A DNA stretch of 13,377 nucleotides from Phascolarctobacterium sp. (GCA_024405645.1 JAKSOJ010000014.1:1-13377), one strand, 5' to 3'; counted from the first letter of the stretch, positions 1 through 7,773 are shown. The notes: generated from the sequence alone by a model not told the origin. A program made the numbers and translations.

Positions 1-269
1 GGAGTTTCCGTATCGGAAATCTTTTTCATTATAGCTTCGTTAACACAGTATAATTTGACACCTTTAGCAGCAGCCTCTTCCAAAGCCTTACGAGTTCTAT
101 CATCCTCAATAGGAGTGTAAAAAATACTCTCGACCTGTCTAGCCTCGATTGCTTCCTCTACGGTACGCAAACCTTCAGCCAAAAACAAACCTGTTTTAGT
201 ACGATGCTTTTTCTGTTTTAACTCTGCAGCCAGTTTAACCTGTGCATTATTAACAGCAGTAATCTCCAT
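1..269 (-). CDS. SpoU/TrmH-family RNA 2'-O-methyltransferase, N-terminal part (truncated by window edge)
   Basis: The minus-strand frame from the ATG at 267-269 stays open to the window edge and gives 89 residues beginning MEITAVNNAQVKLAAELKQ. The pattern KKHRTKTGLFLAEGLRTVEE (residues 20-39) is the substrate-binding N-terminal domain of SpoU/TrmH enzymes, which methylate a 2'-hydroxyl of 23S rRNA or tRNA using S-adenosylmethionine. The visible end, KKISDTET, precedes the point where family members usually read PQG. The SPOUT knot domain with the SAM site lies outside the window, so the exact RNA target (RlmB-like or another) cannot be decided. The start codon shares one base with the stop of the upstream K+ channel regulator gene (TAATG), which implies translational coupling. 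Family members are usually about 250-270 aa, so roughly a third is seen. Confidence 0.85.
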   Translation of the reverse strand, partial: MEITAVNNAQVKLAAELKQKKHRTKTGLFLAEGLRTVEEAIEARQVESIFYTPIEDDRTRKALEEAAAKGVKLYCVNEAIMKKISDTET

Positions 270-925
270 TAGAAAGTGTCTCCAAAGAATTTAATATTAT
301 CAGGTGTACCAATGGTAACCATTTGGTCACCTTCGGCAAAGATTTCATCAGCTCTTGGGTTGATGATACTTCTACCATTGCGGCGAATAGCAATTACATT
401 TACATTGTATTCTTCGCGCAGATTTGCTTCGATTAAGTTTTTGCCAATATATCGCTTCGGAACAGCTACGCTAAGTACGTTAATATCCTCAGAAAGCTCT
501 ATATAGTCAACGATAGAATCAGAAACAAGGTTATGTGCCAAACGCACGCCCATGTCTTTTTCCGCGAAGATAACCTTATCAGCACCCAATTTATCCAACA
601 TACGACCATGCAATTCGTTAAGTGCTTTGGTAACAACCTTTTTGACGCCAAATTGTTTTAAAAGCATGGTACATAAAAGGTTCTTTTCTAAATTACCAAT
701 AGCTACGATGGCAACATCAATATCATCCAAGGCCATGGCAGCTAATGTTTTTTCGTCAGACGCATCTGCACAAACAATGTCGGTTAATTTATCTTCTAAA
801 TTCTGTACTACATTTTCTTCAGAGTCTACACCAAGTATGTCATAGCCCATATCGCTTAAAGCTATTGCAACAGCACTGCCAAACATACCTAAGCCTGCTA
901 CAAGAAATTGTTTTTTCTTTGCCAT
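269..925 (-). CDS. ktrA: KtrA/TrkA-type K+ uptake regulatory subunit (RCK domains)
   Basis: This 218-aa cytosolic protein is a gating subunit that binds nucleotide and controls a KtrB/TrkH K+ translocating channel in the membrane. Residues 7-16 (FLVAGLGMFG) form the glycine-rich Rossmann turn of an RCK_N domain, and the acidic VDSEE at about 34-38 ends strand 2, as in NAD(H)/ATP-binding members. The last ~80 residues (about 135-218, containing the SVAVPKRYIGKNL and GDQMVTIGTP stretches) fit an RCK_C/TrkA_C domain, a known c-di-AMP or ligand site in KtrA. The single N+C RCK pair and the length favour KtrA over the doubled E. coli TrkA. A GGGG ribosome binding site sits directly after the deoB stop, six bases before the ATG. 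No channel subunit gene is in the window. The downstream methyltransferase start overlaps its stop. Confidence 0.88.
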   Translation of the reverse strand: MAKKKQFLVAGLGMFGSAVAIALSDMGYDILGVDSEENVVQNLEDKLTDIVCADASDEKTLAAMALDDIDVAIVAIGNLEKNLLCTMLLKQFGVKKVVTKALNELHGRMLDKLGADKVIFAEKDMGVRLAHNLVSDSIVDYIELSEDINVLSVAVPKRYIGKNLIEANLREEYNVNVIAIRRNGRSIINPRADEIFAEGDQMVTIGTPDNIKFFGDTF

Positions 926-935
926 TTTTTACCCC

Positions 936-2138
936 TTAAAACAAATTAACTTTATTACCTGTAAAGGTAGGTGCAAGCTTCATGTAATCTGCTATTGTAG
1001 CACCAATATCTGCAAATGTGTGCATGGGCTCAAGCTCTTTCTTCTTCACTCCTGCGCCAAAGAAAAGCACAGGAATTCTTTCGCGAGTATGGTCCGTCCC
1101 AGTCCAGCTAGGATCATTACCATGGTCAGCAGTAATCAGGCAGAGGTCGTCTTCCTTAAGCAAGGAAAGGATTTCGGGTAATCTGCCATCGAAATATTCT
1201 AATGCGTCACCATAGCCTTGAATATCACGACGATGACCATAGGAAGAGTCAAAGTCTACAAAGTTAGTAAAGACGATGGTATTATCAGGAGCGTCTTTGA
1301 TTGCTTGGATAGTTGCATCAGCCAGCTTGTCGATACCACCTGCAGCATAGTGTTTAGTAATGCCTCTATGCGCAAAAATATCTGCAATTTTGCCAACTGC
1401 ATAAACACTTCCACCTGCAGCAAGCATGTTATCCAGCAAAGTGTTTTGCGGAGCAGGAACTGCGTAATCATGACGATTAGTAGTGCGCTTGAAGTCACTA
1501 GCACAGGTTCCCACAAAAGGACGAGCGATAACGCGAGCAATATTATAAGGAGCCACAAGCTTATATGCTAATTTACATAAATCATAAAGTCTTTCTAAGC
1601 CAAATGCTTCTTCGTGGGCAGCGATTTGAAGTACGCTATCCGCAGAAGTATAGACTATGGGCTTGCCAGACTTAACATGCTCTTCCCCAAGCTCTTTGAT
1701 AATCTCGGTACCAGATGCATGGCATTCACCCAGTACACCGGGCAAATTGCCTTGCTCAATGAGAGCATCCATTAACTCTTGGGGGAATGCTTTGGGAACC
1801 TTTGGAAAATAACCCCAGTCAAAATCCACGGGAACGCCGGAGATTTCCCAATGTCCAGAAAGAGTATCCTTACCACGGCTAACTTCTTCGGCATAAGTAT
1901 AGGCACCTACTTCGTGTTCAGCACCTAATCCAGCCACTAACTTGGTCCCACGAGCCAATTCAGCCGCAGCTTGTAAGCCATGCTTTGCCAAATTAGGAAG
2001 CTGTAAGGGTTTCCCATTTTTATAAAAATAATCTGCGATGTGACCCAAGGTATCAGAACCAGCATCTTGATATTTATCTGCATCAAAAGCTGAACTAATA
2101 CCAAAGGAATCCATCAAAAGAATAATTGTGCGAGCCAT
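936..2138 (-). CDS. deoB: Phosphopentomutase
   Basis: The 400-aa protein is DeoB, which interconverts ribose-1-phosphate and ribose-5-phosphate (or the deoxy forms) in the cytoplasm, linking nucleoside breakdown to the pentose phosphate pool. It belongs to the alkaline phosphatase superfamily. The first metal ligand is in LLMDSFGI (D10). KDTLSGHWE (about 90-98) carries the threonine (T92) that is phosphorylated in the family. [29 protein letters not shown] and the C-terminal [14 protein letters not shown] segment supply the remaining metal and phosphate contacts. Length and motifs match E. coli DeoB throughout, and nothing appears broken. It starts one base after the udp stop, with its ribosome binding site (GCAGG) inside the last udp codons, so the pair is almost certainly co-translated. 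Udp upstream makes its substrate. Confidence 0.97.
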   Translation of the reverse strand: MARTIILLMDSFGISSAFDADKYQDAGSDTLGHIADYFYKNGKPLQLPNLAKHGLQAAAELARGTKLVAGLGAEHEVGAYTYAEEVSRGKDTLSGHWEISGVPVDFDWGYFPKVPKAFPQELMDALIEQGNLPGVLGECHASGTEIIKELGEEHVKSGKPIVYTSADSVLQIAAHEEAFGLERLYDLCKLAYKLVAPYNIARVIARPFVGTCASDFKRTTNRHDYAVPAPQNTLLDNMLAAGGSVYAVGKIADIFAHRGITKHYAAGGIDKLADATIQAIKDAPDNTIVFTNFVDFDSSYGHRRDIQGYGDALEYFDGRLPEILSLLKEDDLCLITADHGNDPSWTGTDHTRERIPVLFFGAGVKKKELEPMHTFADIGATIADYMKLAPTFTGNKVNLF

Positions 2139-2139
2139 T

Positions 2140-2943
2140 TTATTTACCTGCTTTCGCTAATTTAACAACTGCGCCTTGAACAATTTTTATCATATCAGCA
2201 AATGCTTTGTCATAAGCAGATTTAGGAGCAATGCTTTCGCTTTCGGTACGTTTAGCAACAACGCCACAAACAGCACCAGCATGAAGTCCCAAAGCTTGAG
2301 CAATAACAAAGAGTGCGGAGGTTTCCATTTCATAGTTGGTTGCACCAAGAGCTTGCCATTCCTTAAGGCTGCCTTGGAAACGGCGAGGCACGTAACCAGT
2401 AAAGCTATCATAACGCTCTTGACCGGGCCAGAAGGTATCGCTAGAAACGGAAATGCCTACATGGTAATCTGCATTTGCTTCCTTTGCAGCAGCAATCAAA
2501 GCAGCTGTTACCTCAAAGCAAGCCACTGCAGGGAATTCAACGGGAGCGAAATGTCCAGAGGTTCCATCCAAGCGTACAGCAGCCTTATTGATAATGCAAT
2601 CACCAAGATCGATTTCCTCTTGAATAGTACCAGTGGTACCAAAACGAATCATATGAGTAATGCCCATGCGAGCCAATTCTTCAACACCAATACCAACAGA
2701 AGGGCCGCCCATACCTGTAGAGCAAACTAAAACTCTTACGCCATCAATAGTAGTAAGCCAGCTAGTATATTCTCTGTGGCAACCTACAAACTTACAATCT
2801 GTACCAAGCGCTTTCGCCATAGCCTCTACACGACCAGGGTCGCCAGGAAGAATCGCAATAGTAGCACCTTGCAAATCGTTCTTGCAAATGCCTACATGGT
2901 ATAAAACTTCATCGGAAGCTGCAAAATTTTGTTTTCTAGCCAT
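2140..2943 (-). CDS. udp: Uridine phosphorylase
   Basis: This 267-aa protein is a nucleoside phosphorylase of the hexameric NP-I family, closest in motifs to uridine phosphorylase: uridine plus phosphate gives uracil plus ribose-1-phosphate. Diagnostic stretches are [18 protein letters not shown] (phosphate-site glycine and arginine), [45 protein letters not shown] and [10 protein letters not shown], the last holding the ribose-binding Glu and Met. They follow E. coli Udp block for block. [18 protein letters not shown] matches the Udp segment involved in uracil recognition, which argues against a purine nucleoside phosphorylase. The ATG is preceded by GCGAGG six bases upstream. deoB follows after one base, so the released ribose-1-phosphate has its next enzyme encoded alongside. 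Confidence 0.95.
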   Translation of the reverse strand: MARKQNFAASDEVLYHVGICKNDLQGATIAILPGDPGRVEAMAKALGTDCKFVGCHREYTSWLTTIDGVRVLVCSTGMGGPSVGIGVEELARMGITHMIRFGTTGTIQEEIDLGDCIINKAAVRLDGTSGHFAPVEFPAVACFEVTAALIAAAKEANADYHVGISVSSDTFWPGQERYDSFTGYVPRRFQGSLKEWQALGATNYEMETSALFVIAQALGLHAGAVCGVVAKRTESESIAPKSAYDKAFADMIKIVQGAVVKLAKAGK

Positions 2944-2958
2944 AATTAACCTCGCTAA

Positions 2959-3597
2959 TTAAAAGCCTAAATCTTCGCCTACAAGAATAACTTTAATTCT
3001 TCCTGCAGGACGGGATTTTCTTGTAATAACAACTTGTGCGCAAACACATTCAGGAACGATGCAATTCATGCAAACGCCAAGCTTTGCACAGGGAGTATTA
3101 GTACCAGGGAAACGTTGCACATTAGTGGGTGCAGCAATTTCTCTAGCGCGAGCTACAGCGCTTTCTACGGAACCCATAATCTTGTTTACGCCAATAACCA
3201 TAACAATTTGCTTAGGGCCATAGCAAAGAGCACCTACGCGATTACCATTGCCATCAATATTTACCAAGACACCGTCCTTGCTCATGGCATTGGTGCTCAT
3301 GAGAAAGGTATCGCACAAAAGACCTTGACGCATGATTTCCACGCGTTCTTCCGGAGTTTTAGCAGTATCGCGGTCGATAACCTTGTTACGTTGTTTCACT
3401 GCATTTAAAAGGCCTATCTCCTCAATGGAAACACTACCGCCCCAAGAAACAACATCAGTTTCAGGAATTAATTCCAAAGCCTTTGCAAGAGCTTGCTCTT
3501 TGTTTTCACAATAATATGCTTCGAAGCCTCTTTTTTCCAAATTGGCTTTAACTGTTGCACCTAATAAATCGTTGTGAACTTTTACAGGATTAGCCAT
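2959..3597 (-). CDS. LUD-domain (LutC/YkgG, DUF162) protein
   Basis: The 212-aa protein is a stand-alone LUD-domain protein. Seen: VSWGGSVSIEEIGL (about 50-63), STNAMSKDGVLVNIDGNGNR (101-120), GPKQIVMVIGVNKI (127-140), and a C-terminal cysteine cluster C170, C176, C179, C184 and C186 (C-x5-C-x2-C-x4-C-x-C). The layout is that of DUF162 proteins annotated as 'lactate utilization protein'. The fold of this family belongs to the NagB/RpiA/CoA-transferase-like group (established knowledge). LutA and LutB partners are absent here, so a role in lactate oxidation is unsupported. Genomic position between pyrR (10-nt gap) and udp (15-nt gap) suggests a link to nucleoside or pentose-phosphate metabolism (inference). 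The ribosome binding site AAGGAG overlaps the pyrR stop codon. The real substrate is unknown. Confidence 0.88.
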   Translation of the reverse strand: MANPVKVHNDLLGATVKANLEKRGFEAYYCENKEQALAKALELIPETDVVSWGGSVSIEEIGLLNAVKQRNKVIDRDTAKTPEERVEIMRQGLLCDTFLMSTNAMSKDGVLVNIDGNGNRVGALCYGPKQIVMVIGVNKIMGSVESAVARAREIAAPTNVQRFPGTNTPCAKLGVCMNCIVPECVCAQVVITRKSRPAGRIKVILVGEDLGF

Positions 3598-3607
3598 AAG
3601 TTTCTCC

Positions 3608-4150
3608 TTAGTCTTCGATTTTGGTAATTACAACTTCAAATACAGCTTGTTCCTCGTTGATTAAGAGATCAACAGATTCTTTGCGGCTGGTAGGAACGTT
3701 TTTGCCTGCATAGTCTGCACGAATGGGTAATTCACGATGGCCACGGTCAACAAGCACTGCCAATTGAATTGCTTGGGGACGACCCATGTCCATGATTGCA
3801 TCTAAAGCTGCGCGAATAGTACGGCCAGTATATAAAACGTCGTCAACAAGAACAATTACCTTCTTATTGATGTCCATATCGATTTCGGTTTCATGAACAA
3901 TGGGATTGTAATCAAGGCTAGAAAGGTCGTCACGGTACATGGTAATATCCAAGGTACCTACAGGAATTTCTACGCCTTCAATTTCTTCGATGAAAGCAGC
4001 CAATTTATGAGCCAGAGGCACGCCAAGGGTACGAATACCAACAAGGATTACGTTTTCAACGCCTTTATTTTTTTCAACGATTTCATGAGCAATTCTTTTT
4101 AAAGCACGATTAATTTCAATAGAACTCATAATAGATTTTTGTTCAGACAT
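3608..4150 (-). CDS. pyrR: PyrR, pyrimidine regulator / uracil phosphoribosyltransferase
   Basis: The 180-aa protein matches PyrR, which binds pyr mRNA in response to UMP/PRPP to cause attenuation and also has uracil phosphoribosyltransferase activity (uracil + PRPP to UMP). The PRPP-binding loop reads [18 protein letters not shown] (about 113-130), preceded by the PyrR-typical [10 protein letters not shown]. Near the end, [20 protein letters not shown] and PTSRKESV are the characteristic C-terminal motifs. The length is normal. A strong AGGAGG (4160-4165) lies nine bases before the ATG. The gene follows the RluD-type synthase after a 69-nt AT-rich gap in which I see neither a terminator/antiterminator pair nor a PyrR-binding loop. 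lspA–rluD-like–pyrR is a known Bacillota gene order, but here pyrR is followed by salvage genes instead of pyrP/pyrB. Confidence 0.95.
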   Translation of the reverse strand: MSEQKSIMSSIEINRALKRIAHEIVEKNKGVENVILVGIRTLGVPLAHKLAAFIEEIEGVEIPVGTLDITMYRDDLSSLDYNPIVHETEIDMDINKKVIVLVDDVLYTGRTIRAALDAIMDMGRPQAIQLAVLVDRGHRELPIRADYAGKNVPTSRKESVDLLINEEQAVFEVVITKIED

Positions 4151-4219
4151 GGTAAAAAGCCTCCTTAATATAGTTAGGTTTAATTTATAGTTTTTATGTT
4201 TTTATTTTATGAATTAAAA

Positions 4220-5167
4220 TCAGGTGAACTGTCCCAATCTTAGTCTCGTCACTATTTTATGCATATCCTCTGGCAAGGGAGCCTCAAAATGCATTGCTTC
4301 ACCAGTTCGTGGATGAATGAAGTCCAATGTCAAGGAATGCAAGGCTTGACCGTTAATGGAAAACGGTGTCTTCATAGGAGAATATTTTGGATCGCCAACG
4401 ATTGGATACCCCAAATATTCCATATGCACGCGGATTTGGTGTGTTCTACCAGTTCGCAGATTGCATTTTACAATAGTATATTTGCCAAAGCGTTCAAGCA
4501 CCTCGTAGTCAGTAATGGCGTTACGACCATCTTCCTTAACTACAGCCATTTTTTTGCGGTCGTTCTTGTCTCGGGAAATGAGTGTCTCAATAGTTCCGCT
4601 ATCGGTCTTAATATTGCCGCGCACTACACAAAGATAGGAACGCTTTGCAGTTTTAGTTTGAATTTGCTCTGATAAAGAAACGTGCGCTTGATCATTTTTT
4701 GCGCATATCATGATGCCACTTGTATCCTTATCCAAGCGATGAACTATACCTGGACGAATCACTCCGTTAATACCGGATAGATTCTTGCAATGATACAAGA
4801 GAGCATTTACCAAAGTTCCAGAATAATTACCTGCAGCAGGATGAACCACCATGCCACGAGCCTTATTAACAACAACTACGTCATCATCTTCATAAAGAAT
4901 ATCCAACGGAATATTTTCAGGCTGCACATCCAGAGGCTCAGGCTCAGGCAAGGTTACAACAATCTTATCCCCTGCTTTAAGCTTATAATTGGACTTAAGT
5001 ACCTTTGTCCCCTTAACGGCTCTACCGTCGTCCATAAGCTTTTGCATATTGGATCTAGTAATATCAAGCAGTTGAGCGAGGACTACATCAGCCCTTTGGC
5101 CAGCTTGTTCTTCTGTTATGATTAGTTCTTCTCTTTCTCCCAGAAATCCGTTTTCAGTGTACTCCAT
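4220..5167 (-). CDS. RluD/RluA-family pseudouridine synthase
   Basis: This is an RNA pseudouridine synthase of about 315 aa, isomerising specific uridines, most likely in 23S rRNA. An N-terminal S4 RNA-binding domain spans about residues 14-75 (EEQAGQRADVVLAQLL then SNYKLKAGDKI). The catalytic domain has VNKARGMVVHPAAGN, the active-site motif HRLDKDTSGIMICAKN (catalytic Asp about 146), and LRTGRTHQIRVHMEYLGYPI. It is the equivalent of B. subtilis YlyB, also next to lspA and pyrR. I chose the ATG at 5165-5167 because a GGAGTGGGGA ribosome-binding stretch lies just upstream; the frame also allows a TTG at 5189-5191, which lacks a better site. With this start the gene overlaps the 3' end of lspA by 46 nt. 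The exact target uridines cannot be read from sequence. Confidence 0.93.
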   Translation of the reverse strand: MEYTENGFLGEREELIITEEQAGQRADVVLAQLLDITRSNMQKLMDDGRAVKGTKVLKSNYKLKAGDKIVVTLPEPEPLDVQPENIPLDILYEDDDVVVVNKARGMVVHPAAGNYSGTLVNALLYHCKNLSGINGVIRPGIVHRLDKDTSGIMICAKNDQAHVSLSEQIQTKTAKRSYLCVVRGNIKTDSGTIETLISRDKNDRKKMAVVKEDGRNAITDYEVLERFGKYTIVKCNLRTGRTHQIRVHMEYLGYPIVGDPKYSPMKTPFSINGQALHSLTLDFIHPRTGEAMHFEAPLPEDMHKIVTRLRLGQFT

Positions 5168-5574
5168 ACAAGCATCCCCACTCCTACACAAATTGCGATA
5201 TCAGCTACGTTAAATACGGGCCAAACGCGAAAATCAAAAAAGTCTACAACAACTCCGGTCTTGGCACGGTCAATTAAATTGCCTACAGCGCCACCGGCAA
5301 ACAAACAGGTACCATAGGTTGCCCACGGACCTAGTTCTTTGATATCCTCACGGAAAAAATAAATACCCAGCATTACAGCAAAAGCAATAGCTATGAAAAT
5401 GTATCTCGCTCCTGCGAACATGCCAAATGCTGCACCATCGTTCAAAATATATGTCCAATGAAAGATATTTTCAATAACGGGTATGCTTTCACCCAAAGTC
5501 ATATGACTTTGCACATAATATTTTGTATATTGGTCTATAATAATTACAATAATAGCGATAATTGCAAAAAGCAT
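5122..5574 (-). CDS. lspA: Lipoprotein signal peptidase (signal peptidase II)
   Basis: The 150-aa integral membrane aspartyl protease cleaves signal peptides of prolipoproteins after lipidation. Four hydrophobic segments are visible: about residues 1-13, 56-73, 84-99 and 122-137. Conserved family boxes are all present: IIDQYTKYYV (D14), ILNDGAAFGMF (N45), GGAVGNLIDR (93-103), VVVDFFDF and FNVADIAI. The Asp of VVDF (D111) and of NVAD (D125) correspond to the catalytic pair. It is the first gene of the long minus-strand cluster, with an extended -10 promoter 30-38 bases upstream of the ATG and AGGAG six bases before it. Its last 46 nt overlap the start of the pseudouridine synthase in another frame. 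Length is slightly short but normal for Bacillota. Confidence 0.97.
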   Translation of the reverse strand: MLFAIIAIIVIIIDQYTKYYVQSHMTLGESIPVIENIFHWTYILNDGAAFGMFAGARYIFIAIAFAVMLGIYFFREDIKELGPWATYGTCLFAGGAVGNLIDRAKTGVVVDFFDFRVWPVFNVADIAICVGVGMLVWSTLKTDFWEKEKN

Positions 5575-5603
5575 AAAGTTCTCCTATTTTATATTCTTGT
5601 ATT

Positions 5604-5612
5604 ATTATACCA
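5604..5612 (-). promoter_or_regulatory. Extended -10 promoter of the lspA cluster
   Basis: Read on the minus strand the site is TGGTATAAT: a perfect TATAAT (5604-5609) with the TG of an extended -10 at 5611-5612. No good -35 box lies 16-18 bases upstream; the nearest is TTGCTA at 19. Transcription would start around 5597, leaving a leader of roughly 20-25 nt to the lspA ATG. No other strong promoter is evident until the end of the cluster, so this may drive most of the downstream genes. Confidence 0.65.
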
Positions 5613-5680
5613 CAATCGTTAAAGAAATTAGCAAAGTTACATATGATAAAAAGAGAAATTTTATTTATTTTTTCGTGTAA

Positions 5681-5709
5681 TTGACTGCTTAATTTTTGAG
5701 TATTATAAT
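5681..5709 (+). promoter_or_regulatory. Sigma-A type promoter of the cold-shock-like gene
   Basis: TTGACT (5681-5686), a 17-base spacer and TATAAT (5704-5709) form a near-consensus housekeeping promoter, the best in the window. Predicted start near 5716 gives a leader of about 60 nt before the ATG at 5776. It points away from the lspA promoter, and the two share an AT-rich divergent region. Confidence 0.85.
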
Positions 5710-5775
5710 GATTATGATTTTGCTAATAAATCTGAAGATTTTGTAAGCGAATATTAAGAATAGCGAGGATAATAA

Positions 5776-5979
5776 ATGATTGGTGAAGTAAAGTGGTTTA
5801 ATGCCACAAAGGGTTGGGGTTTTATCGAAACTCCCGACGGAGATGCATTGGTGCATTACAAAGATATTTTAACTCCCTGTGCTACTGGTTTTAGAACTCT
5901 CAATCCCCACGACATGGTTTGCTTTGATGAAGTTCATTCTCCATGTGGCATCAAGGCAAAGAATGTTTTTAAAATTTAA
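5776..5979 (+). CDS. Divergent cold-shock-domain protein
   Basis: The 67-aa protein is a single cold-shock domain, a small nucleic-acid-binding beta barrel. The N-terminus IGEVKWFNATKGWGFIE follows CspA/CspB, with RNP1 reading KGWGFI in place of the usual KGFGFI or KGYGFI. RNP2, normally VFVHF, is ALVHY, and the second half departs strongly: a typical acidic VSFEIV-GNRGPQAANV region is replaced by CFDEVHSPCGIKAKNVFKI. Two to three cysteines are unusual for this family. The start has GCGAGGA seven bases upstream and a near-consensus promoter 67 bases upstream. It is the only plus-strand gene, placed between lspA (divergent) and glnS (convergent). Nucleic-acid binding is likely, but a role in cold response is only inferred. 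Confidence 0.85.
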   Translation: MIGEVKWFNATKGWGFIETPDGDALVHYKDILTPCATGFRTLNPHDMVCFDEVHSPCGIKAKNVFKI

Positions 5980-5992
5980 GTGTAAACACAAA

Positions 5993-6022
5993 AACTGCCC
6001 CACGCAAATACGTGAGGCAGTT
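5993..6022. terminator. Bidirectional intrinsic terminator between csp-like gene and glnS
   Basis: A hairpin with arms AACTGCC/GGCAGTT and CACG/CGTG, one C-A mismatch between them and a six-base loop. It is followed on the plus strand by TTCTTTTTTT, and on the minus strand by TTTTTG. It lies 13 nt after the cold-shock-like stop and 13 nt after the glnS stop, so it can end both convergent transcripts. Confidence 0.88.
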
Positions 6023-6035
6023 CTTTTTTTATTAA

Positions 6036-7721
6036 TTATTTTGGCAGCTTAAAGGAGCTCTTCAAAGATACGATTCTGTTGAATACCAGGGCACCAGGCT
6101 TGGAGTCTTTAGCATCAACACAGAAGAAACCATTTCTTACGAATTGGAACTTATCGTATGCTTGTGCATCTTCCAGATATTTCTCTACGAAAGCATGAGC
6201 AACAGTCAAAGAATTAGGATTGATGTTCATGGAACCATCTTCGTTGTAAACGCCTTTTTCTTCATCGATAAGGTTTTCATAGAGGCGGCATTCGCAAGGA
6301 ATTGCAGTCTTAGCATCAACCCAATGAATGGTGCCTTTAACCTTACGACCATCAGGGCTATTGCCACCCTTACTTGCAGGATCGTAGGTACCATGAATAA
6401 CAGTTACATTGCCGTTTTCATCGGTTTCGTAACTAGTGCATTTTACAAAATATGCATGCATCAAACGAACTTCATTGCCTGGGAACATTCTGAAATATTT
6501 TCTCGGAGGCTCGATCATGAAGTCTTCTCTTTCGATGTAGAGCTCTTTAGAGAAGGAAATTTCTCTGGTACCCATAGCTTCGTTTTCTTGGTTATTGGGA
6601 GCTACCAGCATTTCGCTTTGGTCTTCAGGATAGTTATCGATAACCAGTTTGATAGGATCAACAATACCCATAACTCTTGCAGCCTTGAGTTTCAAGTCTT
6701 CTCTAATGCAGTATTCCAGCATAGCGTAGTCTACAGCACTATTTGCTTTTGCAACGCCGCAAAGTTCAATGAATTTTTGAATGGATTCAGGAGTGAAACC
6801 ACGACGACGGAGAGCTGCGATAGATACCAGACGAGGATCATCCCAACCATCTACAGTGCCTTCTTCAACCAATTTCTTGATATATCTCTTGCCAGTTACA
6901 ACATTCTTCAGATACAGCTTAGCAAATTCGATTTGTTGCGGAGGTTGGGGATATTCCAATTCTCTTACAACCCAATCATACAGAGGTCTATGGTCTTCAA
7001 ATTCCAAAGTACAGATGGAATGGGTAATGTTTTCTTCAGCATCTTCGATAGGATGAGCGAAGTCATACATAGGATAGATGCACCACTTGTCACCAGTGTT
7101 GTGATGATGCAAATGAGCAACACGATAAATTACAGGGTCACGCATGTTGATATTCGGAGATGCCATATCGATTTTAGCACGCAAAACGATGGAACCATCT
7201 TCGAATTCGCCATTTTTCATTCTTTCAAACAAATCAAGGTTTTCTTCGATGGAACGATTTCTGTAGGGGCTCTCCTTACCAGGTTGGTCAAAGGTACCTC
7301 TGTATTCGCGAATTTGCTCAGGAGTAAGTTCGCAGACAAATGCTTTACCCTTTTTGATAAGCTTAACAGCGCCTTCGTACATTTTGTCAAAATAATCGGA
7401 TGCGAAATAGAGATGTTCGCCCCAATCTGCGCCCAACCATTGAATATCCTTTAAGATGGATTCAACGAATTCGGTTTTTTCCTTAGTCGGATTTGTATCG
7501 TCAAAACGCATATGGAATACGCCATTGTATTGTTTTGCCAAACCATAGTTTAAAAGAATAGACTTAGCATGGCCAATATGCAAATAACCATTAGGTTCCG
7601 GTGGGAAACGAGTGCAAACTTCTTTAACTTTGCCGTCCTCCAGATCCTTGTCGATGATAGTTTCAATAAAGTTTCTAGAATATACTTCTTTTTCAGGTGT
7701 TTGAGTAACTTTTTCTTCCAT
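6036..7721 (-). CDS. glnS: Glutaminyl-tRNA synthetase
   Basis: The 561-aa class I aminoacyl-tRNA synthetase charges tRNA-Gln with glutamine. The signature [17 protein letters not shown] (about 38-54) contains the HIGH motif at 48-51. [10 protein letters not shown], the [13 protein letters not shown] stretch and the [20 protein letters not shown] block are GlnRS-specific relative to GluRS. The second signature loop, MSKR in E. coli GlnRS, reads VTGKR at 275-279. The C-terminal half (about 345-561) is the two-barrel anticodon-binding domain, with [16 protein letters not shown] and a final [19 protein letters not shown]. Length matches the bacterial enzyme (about 550). The ATG has AGGAG ten bases upstream. 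It is a single-gene unit with its own promoter and terminator, and I find no T-box in its leader. A GlnRS may coexist with the GatCAB route in Bacillota; this cannot be judged here. Confidence 0.97.
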   Translation of the reverse strand: MEEKVTQTPEKEVYSRNFIETIIDKDLEDGKVKEVCTRFPPEPNGYLHIGHAKSILLNYGLAKQYNGVFHMRFDDTNPTKEKTEFVESILKDIQWLGADWGEHLYFASDYFDKMYEGAVKLIKKGKAFVCELTPEQIREYRGTFDQPGKESPYRNRSIEENLDLFERMKNGEFEDGSIVLRAKIDMASPNINMRDPVIYRVAHLHHHNTGDKWCIYPMYDFAHPIEDAEENITHSICTLEFEDHRPLYDWVVRELEYPQPPQQIEFAKLYLKNVVTGKRYIKKLVEEGTVDGWDDPRLVSIAALRRRGFTPESIQKFIELCGVAKANSAVDYAMLEYCIREDLKLKAARVMGIVDPIKLVIDNYPEDQSEMLVAPNNQENEAMGTREISFSKELYIEREDFMIEPPRKYFRMFPGNEVRLMHAYFVKCTSYETDENGNVTVIHGTYDPASKGGNSPDGRKVKGTIHWVDAKTAIPCECRLYENLIDEEKGVYNEDGSMNINPNSLTVAHAFVEKYLEDAQAYDKFQFVRNGFFCVDAKDSKPGALVFNRIVSLKSSFKLPK

Positions 7722-7773
7722 TATTACAGCACTCCTAATCTATTTATTAAAAATAGTCTTCTCCACTACTCCC

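Noticed and set aside
2959..3597. Annotation of the LUD gene as lutC in a lactate oxidation operon
   Set aside because: Neither LutA nor LutB-like genes are adjacent, and the neighbourhood is nucleoside salvage; only the family-level name is supported.
6144..7454. 436-codon open frame on the plus strand opposite glnS
   Set aside because: It lies fully antisense to an unmistakable GlnRS, shows no recognisable domain, and has no convincing ribosome binding site. It is a by-product of the glnS codon pattern.
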